From NCBI GenBank assembly GCA_963920575.1, contig OY986969.1, positions 20,941,288 to 21,005,287 of the forward strand: DNA of 64,000 nt. Direction: 5' to 3'. The notes beneath the pieces were generated by a model, which was given only the letters and a program-made list of their open reading frames with translations, was not told the origin of the DNA and ran no database searches. A program made the position numbers and the translations under genes. This DNA is from Narthecium ossifragum (taxonomy: Eukaryota; Streptophyta; Magnoliopsida; Dioscoreales; Nartheciaceae). Position 1 is the first letter of the stretch. Every line of letters begins with the position of its first letter. Below are positions 1 to 10,220 of this stretch, in pieces.

Positions 1-4
1 AATG

Positions 5-1697
5 TGTCACGCACAGCGGTCGCGGTGCAGTACAACATAAGAGAGGTCGAACCCACAGAGAGACAAGCAGGAAAGATCCAGAAACACAGATAACAATGTA
101 TCGAAAACAAAAAAGAGCGTAAAAGTTAAGAAAGTAGATCGAAGATGTAACGGTAAAATAAAGGTAATAAAGAAAATCAGGATTTGGTTAAGGCTAAGCA
201 TCGGAAATCACTTCACTCGAACTTAGGTTCTTCTTCTAGCAGCGGTTCATATAATACTCGGTTAAGGGATTCACATCCCAATCACCTTAACCGGAAGATA
301 TAGAATTATTAATCTGATAAAATATAAATATCTCTTCCTACGATTGATTTTTCCGTATTATAGTTCTAATTTCATCCAACCCAAACCTAAGAATACAAGA
401 TACCAGCTGTCACTACAGGCAACGCACAACAAAAGTTCATCGGGACAAAGCCCTAACTCTATCTAACCGGATCTCTAAGAATACACAATACAAACTCTCA
501 CAATCGGCAATGCATAGCAAAGATTTCACGAGATAAAGTAGGTAAACAATAGATAAAACTATTGGATTATAAGATCATGAAAGAAGCATGATTAGATTCA
601 TAATATTAATCATCCACATAGAAATCTATAATCTGAAAATAATCTTTGAAGATCCAATACATAGAAAAGAGTTTAACAATAAAGATTAAAACAATGAATC
701 ATTGTTGGAGAACAAGCCCTAGTCCTCGCTAGGTCATCCGTCCACCATGCCCGCGGATTACTCGGTCATGGATGGAGATGTCTTCATCTTCTTCCTTTAG
801 AAAACGTTCAGAAAAGTGCCCCCAAAAACGTCCAAGAAATCCCCTTATATAAGGACATGAAACCCTAGCTTTTATTTCAGCCTTTGGATTAAATCTGATG
901 GCTCGTATTCAGATCCGCCCGAGTAGGATCGATCCTTCCTTAAGTGTAGGATCGATCCTTTGAAATCAACATCTTCAATTTCTGGTTGCACCCGAGGAAG
1001 ATCGATCCTTCCTTAGGTGTAGGATCGATCCTTCTCAGTAGGATTGATAGTATGATGGATCCGTCTCAATAGGATGGATGGTAGGATCGATCCTTCTTAG
1101 TAGGATAGATAGTAGGATAGATCCGTCTCAGTAGGATGGATGGTAGGATCGATCCTTCTTAGTAGGATAGATAGTAGGATAGATCCGTCTCAGTAGGATG
1201 GATGGTAGGATCGATCCTTCCATATGAGGAGGATCGATCCTTCTCCTCAAAATTCTCGAGTGAAAGGAGGATCGATCCTTCTATTATCATCCAAAAAGTG
1301 TGTGTTCTGTCAAGTCTGTCTGCATAAAAGGATCGATCCTTCTAGGGAACAGGATCGATCCGTCTTTCCTGTGTATTTACTGTTTTTGCCATCCAGACTG
1401 TGCCATCATTACTAATATTGTCATAACTTCATCAAGAAAACTCGGAATCACGAACCGTGAAATTCTCCAGAAACTAGACTTCTAGAGATTTCCAACCATA
1501 TATGACACTTCATCTAGTTCATTCCGAGAAGGTACAGTTTTGGTGTTAAATACCCATCTTTGTTTCAATTTCCTGCATAATACAAATAACTTTGTGAAGC
1601 AACATAGACGAACGAAATCATCTATATTAATCATGAAAATTAAGCAAATAAGCTGCTCTTAGTCATGTTCAGAGTGCACTTTCATGCACTCATCACA
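5..1697 (-). repeat. 3' LTR of element A
   Basis: The inner edge is fixed by a polypurine tract: on the minus strand GGTTGGGGGG is followed directly by TGTGATGAG, the LTR start. The outer edge is inferred at position 5, where the plus strand reads TGTCACGC, giving the usual TG...CA ends and about 1.69 kb. A TATA-like stretch (TTATATAAGG, about 842-851) lies inside. Positions 930-1360 hold many GATCGATCCTTC palindromes, including a 62-bp tandem array. No target duplication can be tested because the window starts here. Confidence 0.7.
1019..1215. repeat. 62-bp tandem repeat inside LTR A
   Basis: Units begin with GTAGGATCGATCCTTC at 1019, 1081, 1143 and (partial) 1205, an exact 62-bp step. Units two and three are almost identical, unit one is diverged. 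Each unit carries one perfect GATCGATC palindrome and decayed versions of it (GATAGATAG, GATGGATGG). Confidence 0.9.
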
Positions 1698-1711
1698 CCC
1701 CCCAACCAGCT
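1698..1711 (-). other. Polypurine tract of element A
   Basis: On the minus strand AGCTGGTTGGGGGG lies immediately before the LTR start TGTGATGAG. This is the place where plus-strand DNA synthesis is primed in LTR retrotransposons. Confidence 0.7.
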
Positions 1712-2919
1712 TATTGCTAGTCACTAGCAATTCAAAGCGCATAAAATATAATTAAGCACACTAACGGTTCAAGGATGTAGACATGCATGATAAAAATTCC
1801 GCTTTATCAAGTCAATAGTGCTCTATATAATACAGAGCATGAAAACTTCTTATACTCATACACATACTACCAACACATAAAATCAACTTCTACACATCAA
1901 ACATGCTAATCACCATCCAGAAGAACACATTTGACGTGACAAATAAATGTTACGTACAAAAGCAACTTCTACCCACCATTAGTCCAAACACACTACTATC
2001 TTCATGACCAATCATCCAACCCTCCCACTTTAAGTACAACATACTCTTTCTTTCTCTTTTTCTTTTCAACTATCAGACAATTTGCCTTTTTACGCGAGCA
2101 CTCTCCGCTTCTTGAGGCGCAAAGACCCGGTTACTTAGCAAAACACTGAATAGTTTTTTTTTATAGCTATAAGTGGTTCTACCTTTTTACGCGAGCTCCC
2201 CGCTTCCTGAGGCAAGAACACCCGGTTACTCAGTAGATCACTTAATAGTCATTTAGGCACAACTTGATCAAGCTCCAGAACTTTTTCTTTTTTTCTCTTT
2301 TTTTTCTTCTTTTTTTCTGCATGTAATACTCAACACTAGCTAATGCTGAAATCATGGTCTAGATTGACAATAGCATGCTCATTCTTCTGGTGAGTATAAT
2401 TACCACTGCACATAAAGTGTTCGTGTGTGGATCACATGATGTTATACCTTCAGGTTATCACGCATGCAATCAATGTATAGGCCAATCCATGTGAAAGCAA
2501 CATGTATAATAAACATAAAAAATTTCAGCTCATGTATAATTTCTAGCAACATACTCAATTCAACACTATTAAACCCACAAAGTAGCATGCATAAGTTCAT
2601 GCATGCCTACACCCCCAACCTGAAATTCACATTGTCCTCAATGTGTGCTACGTATGGCAAGAGAATAAAATAGAGTGCATGCTTAAATGGCAAATAAAAT
2701 AGATAAGAATTATAAATCGATATAGGAGCGATGCCACCTGACAGAATATATGAAATCTTGCATAGGGCTCTTCATTGTGGCTGAATTTCACAAGCAAGGA
2801 AGACGGAAGTGCAAGTATCCTAAAAACATAAAATAGCAAACAAAAGCAAATGAGAATGAAAGCAAACAAACTAAAACAATCTAACCTAAATAAAATAGAA
2901 ATAATAAATAAAAACAAGA
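1712..2919 (-). other. Long noncoding 3' region of element A
   Basis: About 1.2 kb lie between the integrase stop and the polypurine tract without a convincing reading frame. Athila elements may carry an env-like ORF here; I see none. A direct duplication with a 97-bp step is present: CCTTTTTACGCGAGC followed by CGCTTC..TGAGGC and CCCGGTTACT occurs from 2085 and from 2182. Pyrimidine-rich runs lie at 2040-2070 and 2280-2320. Confidence 0.6.
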
Positions 2920-5403
2920 TCATCCCTCGTAGACAGGGTCTACGAGAGAAACGGTGTGCTCCTCAAGGTCCGCTTTCACTGGAATCTGTTTCAAGCGCTG
3001 TCCATTAACCGTAAACAGCCTCCCATCCTTTGGGTCTTCAACCTCCACAGCCCCATTCTCAAATATTCTGCTAACGGTGAAGGGGCATGTCCATCGTGAT
3101 CTCAGATTCCCATGATGTAAGTGTAGCCGCGCGTCATACAGATAAGCTTGATGTCCTACTTTAAACGTCTTCCACACGATCTTCTTGTCATAGTAGGCCT
3201 TTGTCTTTGCCTTGAAGATTCTGGAACTCTCATAAGCATCATTCAGAAGTTCTTCCAACTCAGACAGTTGGAGTTTCCGTTCCTGACCTGCAGTATGCAA
3301 AGTAAAATTTAGTGACTTAATAGCCCAATATGCCTTATGTTTTAATTCGACTGGAAGATGGCATGGTTTTCCATAAACTAGGCGAAATGATGACATCTCC
3401 AGGGTAGTCTTGTAAGCAGTGTGATAGGCCCACAACGCATCTGATAGCCTCAACGACCAGTCCTTTCGGTTGGGGCTCATTGTCTTCTCTAAGATTTGAT
3501 TGATTTCCCTGTTGGCTAGTTCAGCTTTGCCATTCGTCTGTGGATGATAAGCAGTGGAAATCTTATGTGTGACTCCATACCTGCGCATCAAAGACTCAAA
3601 GGAGCGATTACAAAAGTGTGATCCCTGGTCACTAATAATAACTCTAGGAGTACCAAACCGGGATAAAATATGCTCTTTAAGAAACTTGATGACAGTGGAA
3701 TGATCATTATTCCTACATGCAATAGTCTCCACCCACTTAGACACGTATTTCACATCCAATAATATATATAAATAGCCAAAAAAAGAAGGAAATGGTCCCA
3801 TAAAATCTATACCCCAACAATCAAAAATCTCTACAGCTTGAATGGGATTCAAAGGCATCATATGTCTCCTAAATAGAACTCCTAACGTTAGACATCTATC
3901 ACAGGATCTGCAGAAAATGTTAAAATCAAGAAATATAGTATGCCAGTAAAAACCACATTGAAGAATTTTAGTAGCAGTCTTTTTAATCGAAAAATGGCCT
4001 CCACATGCATGAGAGTGACAAAATATAATGGTGCTTTCTATTTCATAATCAGGAACACAACGACGCATGATCTGGTCAGGACAATACTTAAACAGACAAG
4101 GATCATCCCAATAAAATTTCTTTACCTCAACAAAAAATCTACGCTTATCATGCGCTCTCCAAAAGAAAGGGATCTCACCTGTCGCCAAATAATTGACAAT
4201 ATGTGCATACCGGGGCAGTCGTGCAACTGAAAAGAGTTGCTCATCATGGAAGTCATCCATGATTGGTGGCTCATTTTCCGCTACTTCCACCATCAACCTC
4301 GACAGGTGATCAGCGACAACGTTCTCCACACCCTTTTTATCTTTTATAAAAATATCAAATTCATGTAAGATTAATATCCAACGAATTAGGCACGCTTTAA
4401 CATTCTTCTTGGTGAGAAGGTACTTAAGCGTGGCATGATCAGTGAAAATAGTGATAGGAGAAGCAATCAAATAAGCACGAAACTTGTTTAATGCAAAGAC
4501 TATAGCTAACAGTTCTTTCTCGGTGGTAGAATAATTCATATGTGCATTATTCAAGGTTCGGCTAGCCTAATGAATAACATGAGGTTTACCATCTTTTCGA
4601 TACCCTAAAACAGCTCCTACAGCAAAATCAGTTGCATCACACATCAATTCAAAAGGAAGGCTCCAATCGGGTGGTTGCACAATAGGTGCGGAAGTCAATT
4701 TACCAATCAAGGCTTGAAAAGCCTCTTGACAAGCAATAGTCCACTCAAAAGGGGTATCATTTATCAAAAGATTACACAAAAGACGAGGAATAGCAGAAAA
4801 ATTCTGAATGAATCTCCTGTAAAAACCAGCATGCCCTAGAAAGGATCTAACATCTTTAACAGTCTTTGGCACATGAAGCTTTGAGATGAGATCGATTTTT
4901 GATCGATCCACCTTAATGGCTCTAGAAGAGACAATATGGCCCAACACAATGCCTGAGGGCACCATGAAGTGACACTTTCCCCAATTAAGCACAAGGTGCT
5001 TCTCTTCACACCTAACTAAGACTCTCTTTAAGTTTTCCAAACATGCATCAAAAGTCTTACCAAATACAGTCAAGTCATCCATATCTACTTCCATACATTC
5101 CTCAATCATATCAGCAAATATATTCATCATACAACGCTGAAAAGTGGCAGGAGCATTACATAATCCAAATGGCATTCTACGGAAAGCATAAGTACCAAAA
5201 AGACATGTAAAAGTAGTTTTTTCCTGATCTTCTAAAGCAATCTCAATTTGATAATATCCAGAATAACCATCAAGAAAACAATAAAAAGGATGTCCAGCTA
5301 CTCTCTCTAAAATCTGGTCTAGAAAAGACAATGGAAAATGATCCTTACGGGTGGCAGCATTCAATTTTCTATAATCTATACACATACGCCATCCTGTCAC
5401 CAA
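2920..5403 (-). pseudogene. Element A pol: reverse transcriptase, RNase H, integrase
   Basis: The polyprotein would copy element RNA into DNA and insert it. Reading on the minus strand, 5403-4570 encodes RT from about its third conserved block. The catalytic motif near residue 108 is MDD but is preceded by Asp where an aromatic residue is usual. RNase H follows, then integrase from 4554: a zinc-binding HHCC region (about residues 180-221 of that segment) and DDE residues in WGIDFMG, ISDQG and KAELANRE. The integrase C-terminus ends at 2920. The frame is continuous for 2.48 kb except for one in-frame TAG at 4567-4569, at a position where the family has a conserved Tyr (after VIH, before ASRTLNNA). 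The 5' end is lost at the junction, so the copy is dead. No chromodomain is seen. Confidence 0.92.
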
Positions 5404-5460
5404 TTTATGTCCTTATCCGACGCCAAGCGACGCAACTTTGACGTCATCGTCGGAAGTAGC
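5404..5460. other. Filler between element A and the copia LTR
   Basis: This stretch matches neither the RT frame of A, which ends at about 5400, nor the copia 5' LTR, whose similarity to the 3' copy begins at 5461. It contains short near-palindromes (TCCGACG..CGTCGGA). It may be filler DNA left by end-joining. Confidence 0.45.
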
Positions 5461-5727
5461 TATGTTTTCTTGTGAACACAAGTAACTATACTACGATACA
5501 CAAAGAATTAAGAGAGGAGGGTAGAGAACTGAAGAAGGGAAAATATTTCATTCATCTATCTCCCCACTTCCCTCATGATGCCTATTTATAGGCAAGAGCT
5601 TACATGTGTGGACAAAACATCCTCTCACTTGTGTGCAAAAATTTCAAACTTGCATTTACTACAAGTTGAGAGCTACAAGTAAGTGGTAAACATGTGTCAC
5701 ACAGTGGTCATTCAATTATACATAACA
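5461..5727 (-). repeat. Copia 3' LTR, outer end truncated
   Basis: It aligns along its whole length with 20715-20990, with a few substitutions and one small length difference (a doubled TCACATGTG in the other copy). It ends next to the polypurine tract at TGTTATGTATAATTG (minus strand). A TATA box is visible on the minus strand (CCTATAAATAGG, 5581-5592). Similarity stops at 5461, about 45 bp before the expected end. Confidence 0.92.
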
Positions 5728-5738
5728 CTCCCCCTTGG
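5728..5738 (-). other. Copia polypurine tract
   Basis: The minus strand reads CCAAGGGGGAG directly before the LTR start TGTTATG. Confidence 0.8.
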
Positions 5739-5982
5739 ATAACCAATATTTATAAGAATGTGCCTCGTTAAAAAAAAATTTACTAAGAAAAATCCAATGG
5801 AATAAAAAACTCAACGAAGGAAAAGAGTACGCCATTCTTGCTTAGAGAGGTATTAAGCTATCAAGACTGCCTCGTTAAAACCTTGCCAAGGAAAACCCAG
5901 TGGGAAAAAGCTTTACCGAAGGAAAAAGAGTACAGTACATGGATATCTTCATTACTCCCCGTCATGAAAATGTAAGATAAGT

Positions 5983-7450
5983 TTAAGCACTTAGATCTTT
6001 GAGATGACACATACCGATCTCATGTACTAACTTTTTGAATGTCGTCGTCGGTAATGCCTTTGTAAATAAATCGGCCAAGTTGTCACTAGAGCGTATTTGT
6101 TGAACATTAATATCACCGTTCTTTTGGAGCTCATGCGTGTAAAAGAACTTTGGAGATATATGTTTGGTTCTATCGCCTTTGATATATCCTCCTCTGATTT
6201 GAGCGATGCAAGCTGCATTATCTTCATATAATATTGTCGGGATATTCCTGATTGAAGATAATCCACAAGTGCCTTGAATATGCTCTATCATGCTTCTCAA
6301 CCATATACACTCTCTACCTGCTTCATGAATGACAAGTATCTCAGCATGATTTGAGGAGGTAGCAGTTAGTGTCTGCTTCATAGATCGCCAAGATATAGCA
6401 GTGCCGCCATATAGAAAAATATAACCGGCTTGTGACTTGGCCTTATGTGGATCAGAGAGATAACCAGCATCTGCGTAGCCGGCTAACTATGACATCGAAT
6501 TATTTGAAAAAAATAGTCCGAGATCTGTAGTTCCATGAAGATAGCGTAGTATGTGCTTGATGTCATTCCAGTGCCTTCGGGTCGGTGCAGAATTGAATCT
6601 TGCTAATAAATTGACTGCAGAGACTATATCGGGTTGTGTACAATTTGCAAGATACATGAGAGCTCCAATTGCTCTAAGATATGGTACTTCAGGACCAAGG
6701 AGTTCTTCACCATCTTTATGAGGGCGGAAAGGGTCTTTCTTCACATCAAGAGATCAGATAACCATTGGATAACTCAATGGGTGAGTTTTGTCCACGTAAA
6801 ATTATCTTAGGACATTTTTCGTATAATTTTCTTGGTGAACCAATATTCCATTTGGAAAGTGCTCGATCTGCAGGCCGAGGCAAAATTTTGCCTTTCCAAG
6901 ATCTTTCGTTTCAAATTCCTTCTTTAGATAGTCATATGCCTTTATAAGCTCTTCTGGAGTCCCAATTAGATTCAGATCATCTACACATACTGCAATAATA
7001 GCAAATCCGGAATTTGATTTCTTGATGAAAACACATGGGCAAATTTTGTTGTTTATGTATCCCTCTTTCAGGAGGTATTCACTGAGCCAATTGTACCACA
7101 TCCGGCCAGATTGTTTTAACCCATATAAGGATCTTTGAAGTTTAATAGAATACAGATCCCGAGATTTATTTGCTTCATGCAATTTAAGTCATTCAGGGAC
7201 TTTCATATAAATATCACTTTCTAGTAACCCATATAAGTATGCCGTGACTACATCCATTAGATGCATATTTAGTCTTTCTGAGACTGCTAAACCAATCAAG
7301 AAGCAAAGGTTATTGCATCCATTATAGGAGAGTATGTCTTCTCATAGTCTATACCAGGCTTCTGCGAGAAACCTTGTGCTACAAGCCGTGTTTTGTATCG
7401 CACAATCTCATTTTTCTCATTTCGCTTGCGTACAAATATCCATTTGTACC
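5983..7450 (-). pseudogene. Copia reverse transcriptase (C-terminal part) and RNase H
   Basis: On the minus strand, 7450-6802 encodes RT palm motifs (SLYGLKQSGRMWYNWL, IAVCVDDLNLIGTP with the catalytic VDD, KDLGKAKFCLGLQIEH). 6744-6487 encodes the connection region (LMYLANCTQPDI, RHWNDIKHILRYLHGT). RNase H runs to 5983 (SSNHAEI, NAACIAQ, HISPKFFYTHEL, DLFTKALP). Breaks seen are a TGA near 7190, a TAA at about 6800, a TGA at about 6745 and a TAG at 6487-6489. The first half of RT lies across the inserted LTR, from 16774: the reading continues from ..PEDVKPV on one side to GYKWIFVRKR on the other, which proves that the LTR interrupts this gene. Confidence 0.93.
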
Positions 7451-7701
7451 CCACTTGTGAGGACATGCCCCTCTTTTTCCTTTGGCTTGTTTTTGACCCA
7501 AGGGCAATTTGGGAAATTGTGCCTTGGCGGTCGTTTCACACTGGGTGTGCACACACAGACCTTGTTTGGTGCTTGTGTTTGTTTAGAAAGGTTAGGTGGA
7601 ACCAAGTTTGGAAGTTCTGGGCTTGGGCCCGTTTTCCAGCCCAGGTTGGCCTTTCTGGGCAGAGAGGATCGATCCTTTGGTCGAGGAGGATCGATCCTAC
7701 C

Positions 7702-10075
7702 TGTCACACCCCGACCCAGAAAACCCATCCAGGGCGGGGTGTGAGGGTCCTAGCACTATTCATCATCAACCGGCGCGGTACAAAGCGGAAAAGACGGATA
7801 ATTTAAACAATTACATTCCAGAGGCTAAACAGATTTAATCATCAAGTTGTACAATTCAGACTAGATACAATAGCTTCCAAGAGATAGATTTAATACAATA
7901 CTCCAAAATCCTCAGAAACTTACATCATATACAAAATATCAAAGGGTACAACTGGTAATCCTCCAAGCAACCTCAAGCGCCCCTGGATGTACTCACGCCG
8001 CCAAAAGCCGATCCCGCCGACTCCACCGAAGAAGAACTGCCGCATGCACCTGCAAACGCAGCCCGGGTAGGAGTGAGCGATAAGCTCAGTAGGGTTCTAC
8101 TCTACGGCACACTGAAAGGAGGAAAACAACAACAGAGTTGTCTTCCAGCTCAAGTCTAACGGATGCCACGGGTCCCACAACCCTGTCGACTCCCCAAGGG
8201 ATCCTACTCTTCTCAACCGACCACGCTGGGAAACTCAACCAACACGCTGGGAGGAAAGAACCGGAACCAGTAGGATCACCATTACCCAGCAGGAAACCAC
8301 TGCCTGGGGACCAAGTCAGAGACGTCGACACCCATCCTTAGAACTTAGCTTCGGAAGACAACCCGACCTCTAAACCTCCAACACTGATCAGAGTCAACTA
8401 GCGTGAATCCTCAAAGACATGAGACTTTATCATACAATCATACCCTACTCCTGACTACCCAGCCACGGCCCTAAGGCTAGATCCGAGCTACCCGAGAGCC
8501 TCGGATCGGCGACCCAAACCATCGCCCGCCTAACCTCAAATGCCTCTAATGCATACAATGCATGAGTCTAGGCAAACATCTATCCTAGATGTCTCTACAT
8601 GCCACATCAGCAGTTAAAGGTTCAACAGATATACAATAGCCCTCGGCACTCGCCGGCAAGAGGCTAAGGTTCCACAATTCCTCATTAACTAGCACTCATA
8701 GCTAGTTAATGGCTAAGCAATCAATTAAGCATTTAACTACAACAAACATGTATTAAATGCAAGTGAAACCTTCGATTTACCCAAAAAGAGAGTTATTCGA
8801 ATCGATTCTCAAACCCGATGAAAATCCTTTAAAAACCTCATCAAATCCCCTTACATGCTTCCCAACATGTTTAGATACTAATCCCAAATCAAATCCACCA
8901 AAGAAAAACCAGAAAACCAAGTCCCAGTGGTCAAGGACGATGCCACGGTCGATCCGGGGATCGACCGTGAGACCAAAACGAAGAAAACCTCATGGGCGAC
9001 GGTCGATCGGCCCATCGACCGTCGAGAGCCCAAAACGGGACAGAGCCTCACGGACGATGCGACGGTCGATCCGACGGTCGACCGTGAGGCGGGATGAAAA
9101 AGAGAGAGGGCCCACGGTCGATCGACCCATCGACCGTGGGAGGCTAAAATCCCGACAGAGCCTGACGGTCGATCCGACGGTCGACCGCCAGGCCCAGAAG
9201 GCGTAAAACAACATGTGATAGTCGATGCACCGATCGACCGTCGAGCTCTTGGCACAGTTCATCAGAACAGTGCCGGAAATCCATTTCTTTAGATTTCAAG
9301 TATCAAATCATGTTGGAATTAAATGAGATTTTGCAAGCAAGTGTATTTAGCCAAGGGGAAACTAGTGGAGTGAAGAAATCCAGGTTTTGACGGTTAAATC
9401 CCCTATCTAGGTCCAAATGGACAAAAATCGACAAAACGGCGATAATACGGAAACCAACCGTTAAAATACGGAAATCCACTGATAGGAATATTGGAAACAA
9501 GCTATACCACACATACATTGATCCACACAACATTCTAACACATGCACCTACAGCGAAAGCTCATAAAACCTATCCTAGGAGAACCCGATCCAAGGATCGG
9601 GGTAGAAACACCTACTTGCACAAGTAGGGTAGCTCCTCCACGCGTCCCGTTGGTCAAGCCGACAAGATCCGCGATCCGAAGCCCAATCCTCCAAACCCTA
9701 GTCCAGCCGAAGGAGAGAGAGAGAGAAGGAGAAAACGACAGGTGAAGGAGGAGTGAGAGAAAGAGAGAGAGAGGGACTTGGCTTATATAGGCATTCCAAA
9801 CCTATCTCAGCCGTCCAAACCGATCTTTTCCGATCGAGCTCCGATCCTCCGATCGGACGCACCCTAGGGATTCTAATCAAACACATACATCAATCAAAGT
9901 CAGTGTGTGGAACGCGGGTGTGAAACCGACCACCAGAGGGCATATTTACCAAAATGCCCCCGGGGTCCAAAACCGCCACACGATCGCCCGATCGTGCCCG
10001 ACGCGGAACCAAACCAACAGGAAACCGGCTCTCGACCCACGCGGTCGAGTCAGGTGTGAGGGACGGGCCCTCACA
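7702..10075 (-). repeat. 3' LTR of chromovirus B (copy 1)
   Basis: Minus strand start TGTGAGGGCCCGTCCC, end GGGTCGGGGTGTGACA; 2374 bp. It matches 27149-29707 and 41795-44207 along its length. Recognisable parts are a TATA box (CCTATATAAGC, about 9782-9790) followed by a CT-rich tract, a palindrome array (8938-9245), and a block near 8080-8100 that reads GCTCAGTAGGGTTCTACTCTA on the plus strand and is shared with family C. Confidence 0.93.
8938..9245. repeat. GGTCGATC/GATCGACC palindrome array in LTR B
   Basis: At least six imperfect inverted repeats of the type ACGGTCGAT..N4-7..ATCGACCGT follow one another, for example around 9000-9025 and 9113-9140. The same array is present in the two solo LTRs at 27975-28275 and 42612-42955, always about 0.82-1.15 kb from the LTR start. 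Confidence 0.9.
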
Positions 10076-10105
10076 ACCTAAACACCTTAAAAAAGAATTT
10101 CGTCC
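10076..10105 (-). other. Polypurine-like tract of element B
   Basis: The minus strand reads GAAATTCTTTTTTAAGGTG then TTTAGGT before the LTR start. Del/Tekay elements normally have a long G run after TTTTTAAG; here it is degraded. Confidence 0.5.
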
Positions 10106-10220
10106 CGAAATTCAAGGTGGAAGCCGGGGGAAAAAGAAACAACTAAGCCTACCTGCACAAACAAGCTACAATTAGGGGCGCCAACGCCCACAACAAGGAA
10201 CTACCTGAAGAGGTGAACAG

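Larger units (their letters stand above)
5..5403 (-). mobile_element. Athila-like Ty3/gypsy element A, 5'-truncated
   Basis: The minus-strand order is reverse transcriptase, RNase H, integrase, a long noncoding tail, a polypurine tract and a 3' LTR. The RT wording (FLDGYSGYYQI, RRMPFGLCNAPATFQRCMM, GHAGFYRRFI) and the long tail behind integrase fit the Athila group of non-chromoviral plant gypsy elements. Gag, protease, the RT N-terminus and the 5' LTR are absent: the element stops at about 5400, where an unrelated 58-bp stretch and a copia LTR begin. The missing half is not on the far side of the copia element (after 20990), so this is a deletion rather than a simple insertion. Lineage assignment is from recalled motif wording, not an alignment. 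Confidence 0.85.

Noticed and set aside
1224..1485. Small frames in LTR A with repeated RIDPS words
   Set aside because: The words come from translating GGATCGATCC, not from a protein.
2648..2923. Possible env-like protein behind element A integrase
   Set aside because: The frame is short, hydrophobic only because of T-rich codons, and lacks a signal peptide or transmembrane plan beyond composition.
7393..7806. Plus-strand frames crossing the LTR C and LTR B start
   Set aside because: They span the insertion border between two LTRs and have no family likeness.
8938..9245. CRISPR-like array, because short repeats recur with regular spacing
   Set aside because: The repeats are imperfect palindromes with variable spacing in a plant LTR, the so-called spacers are not unique and no cas genes exist here.
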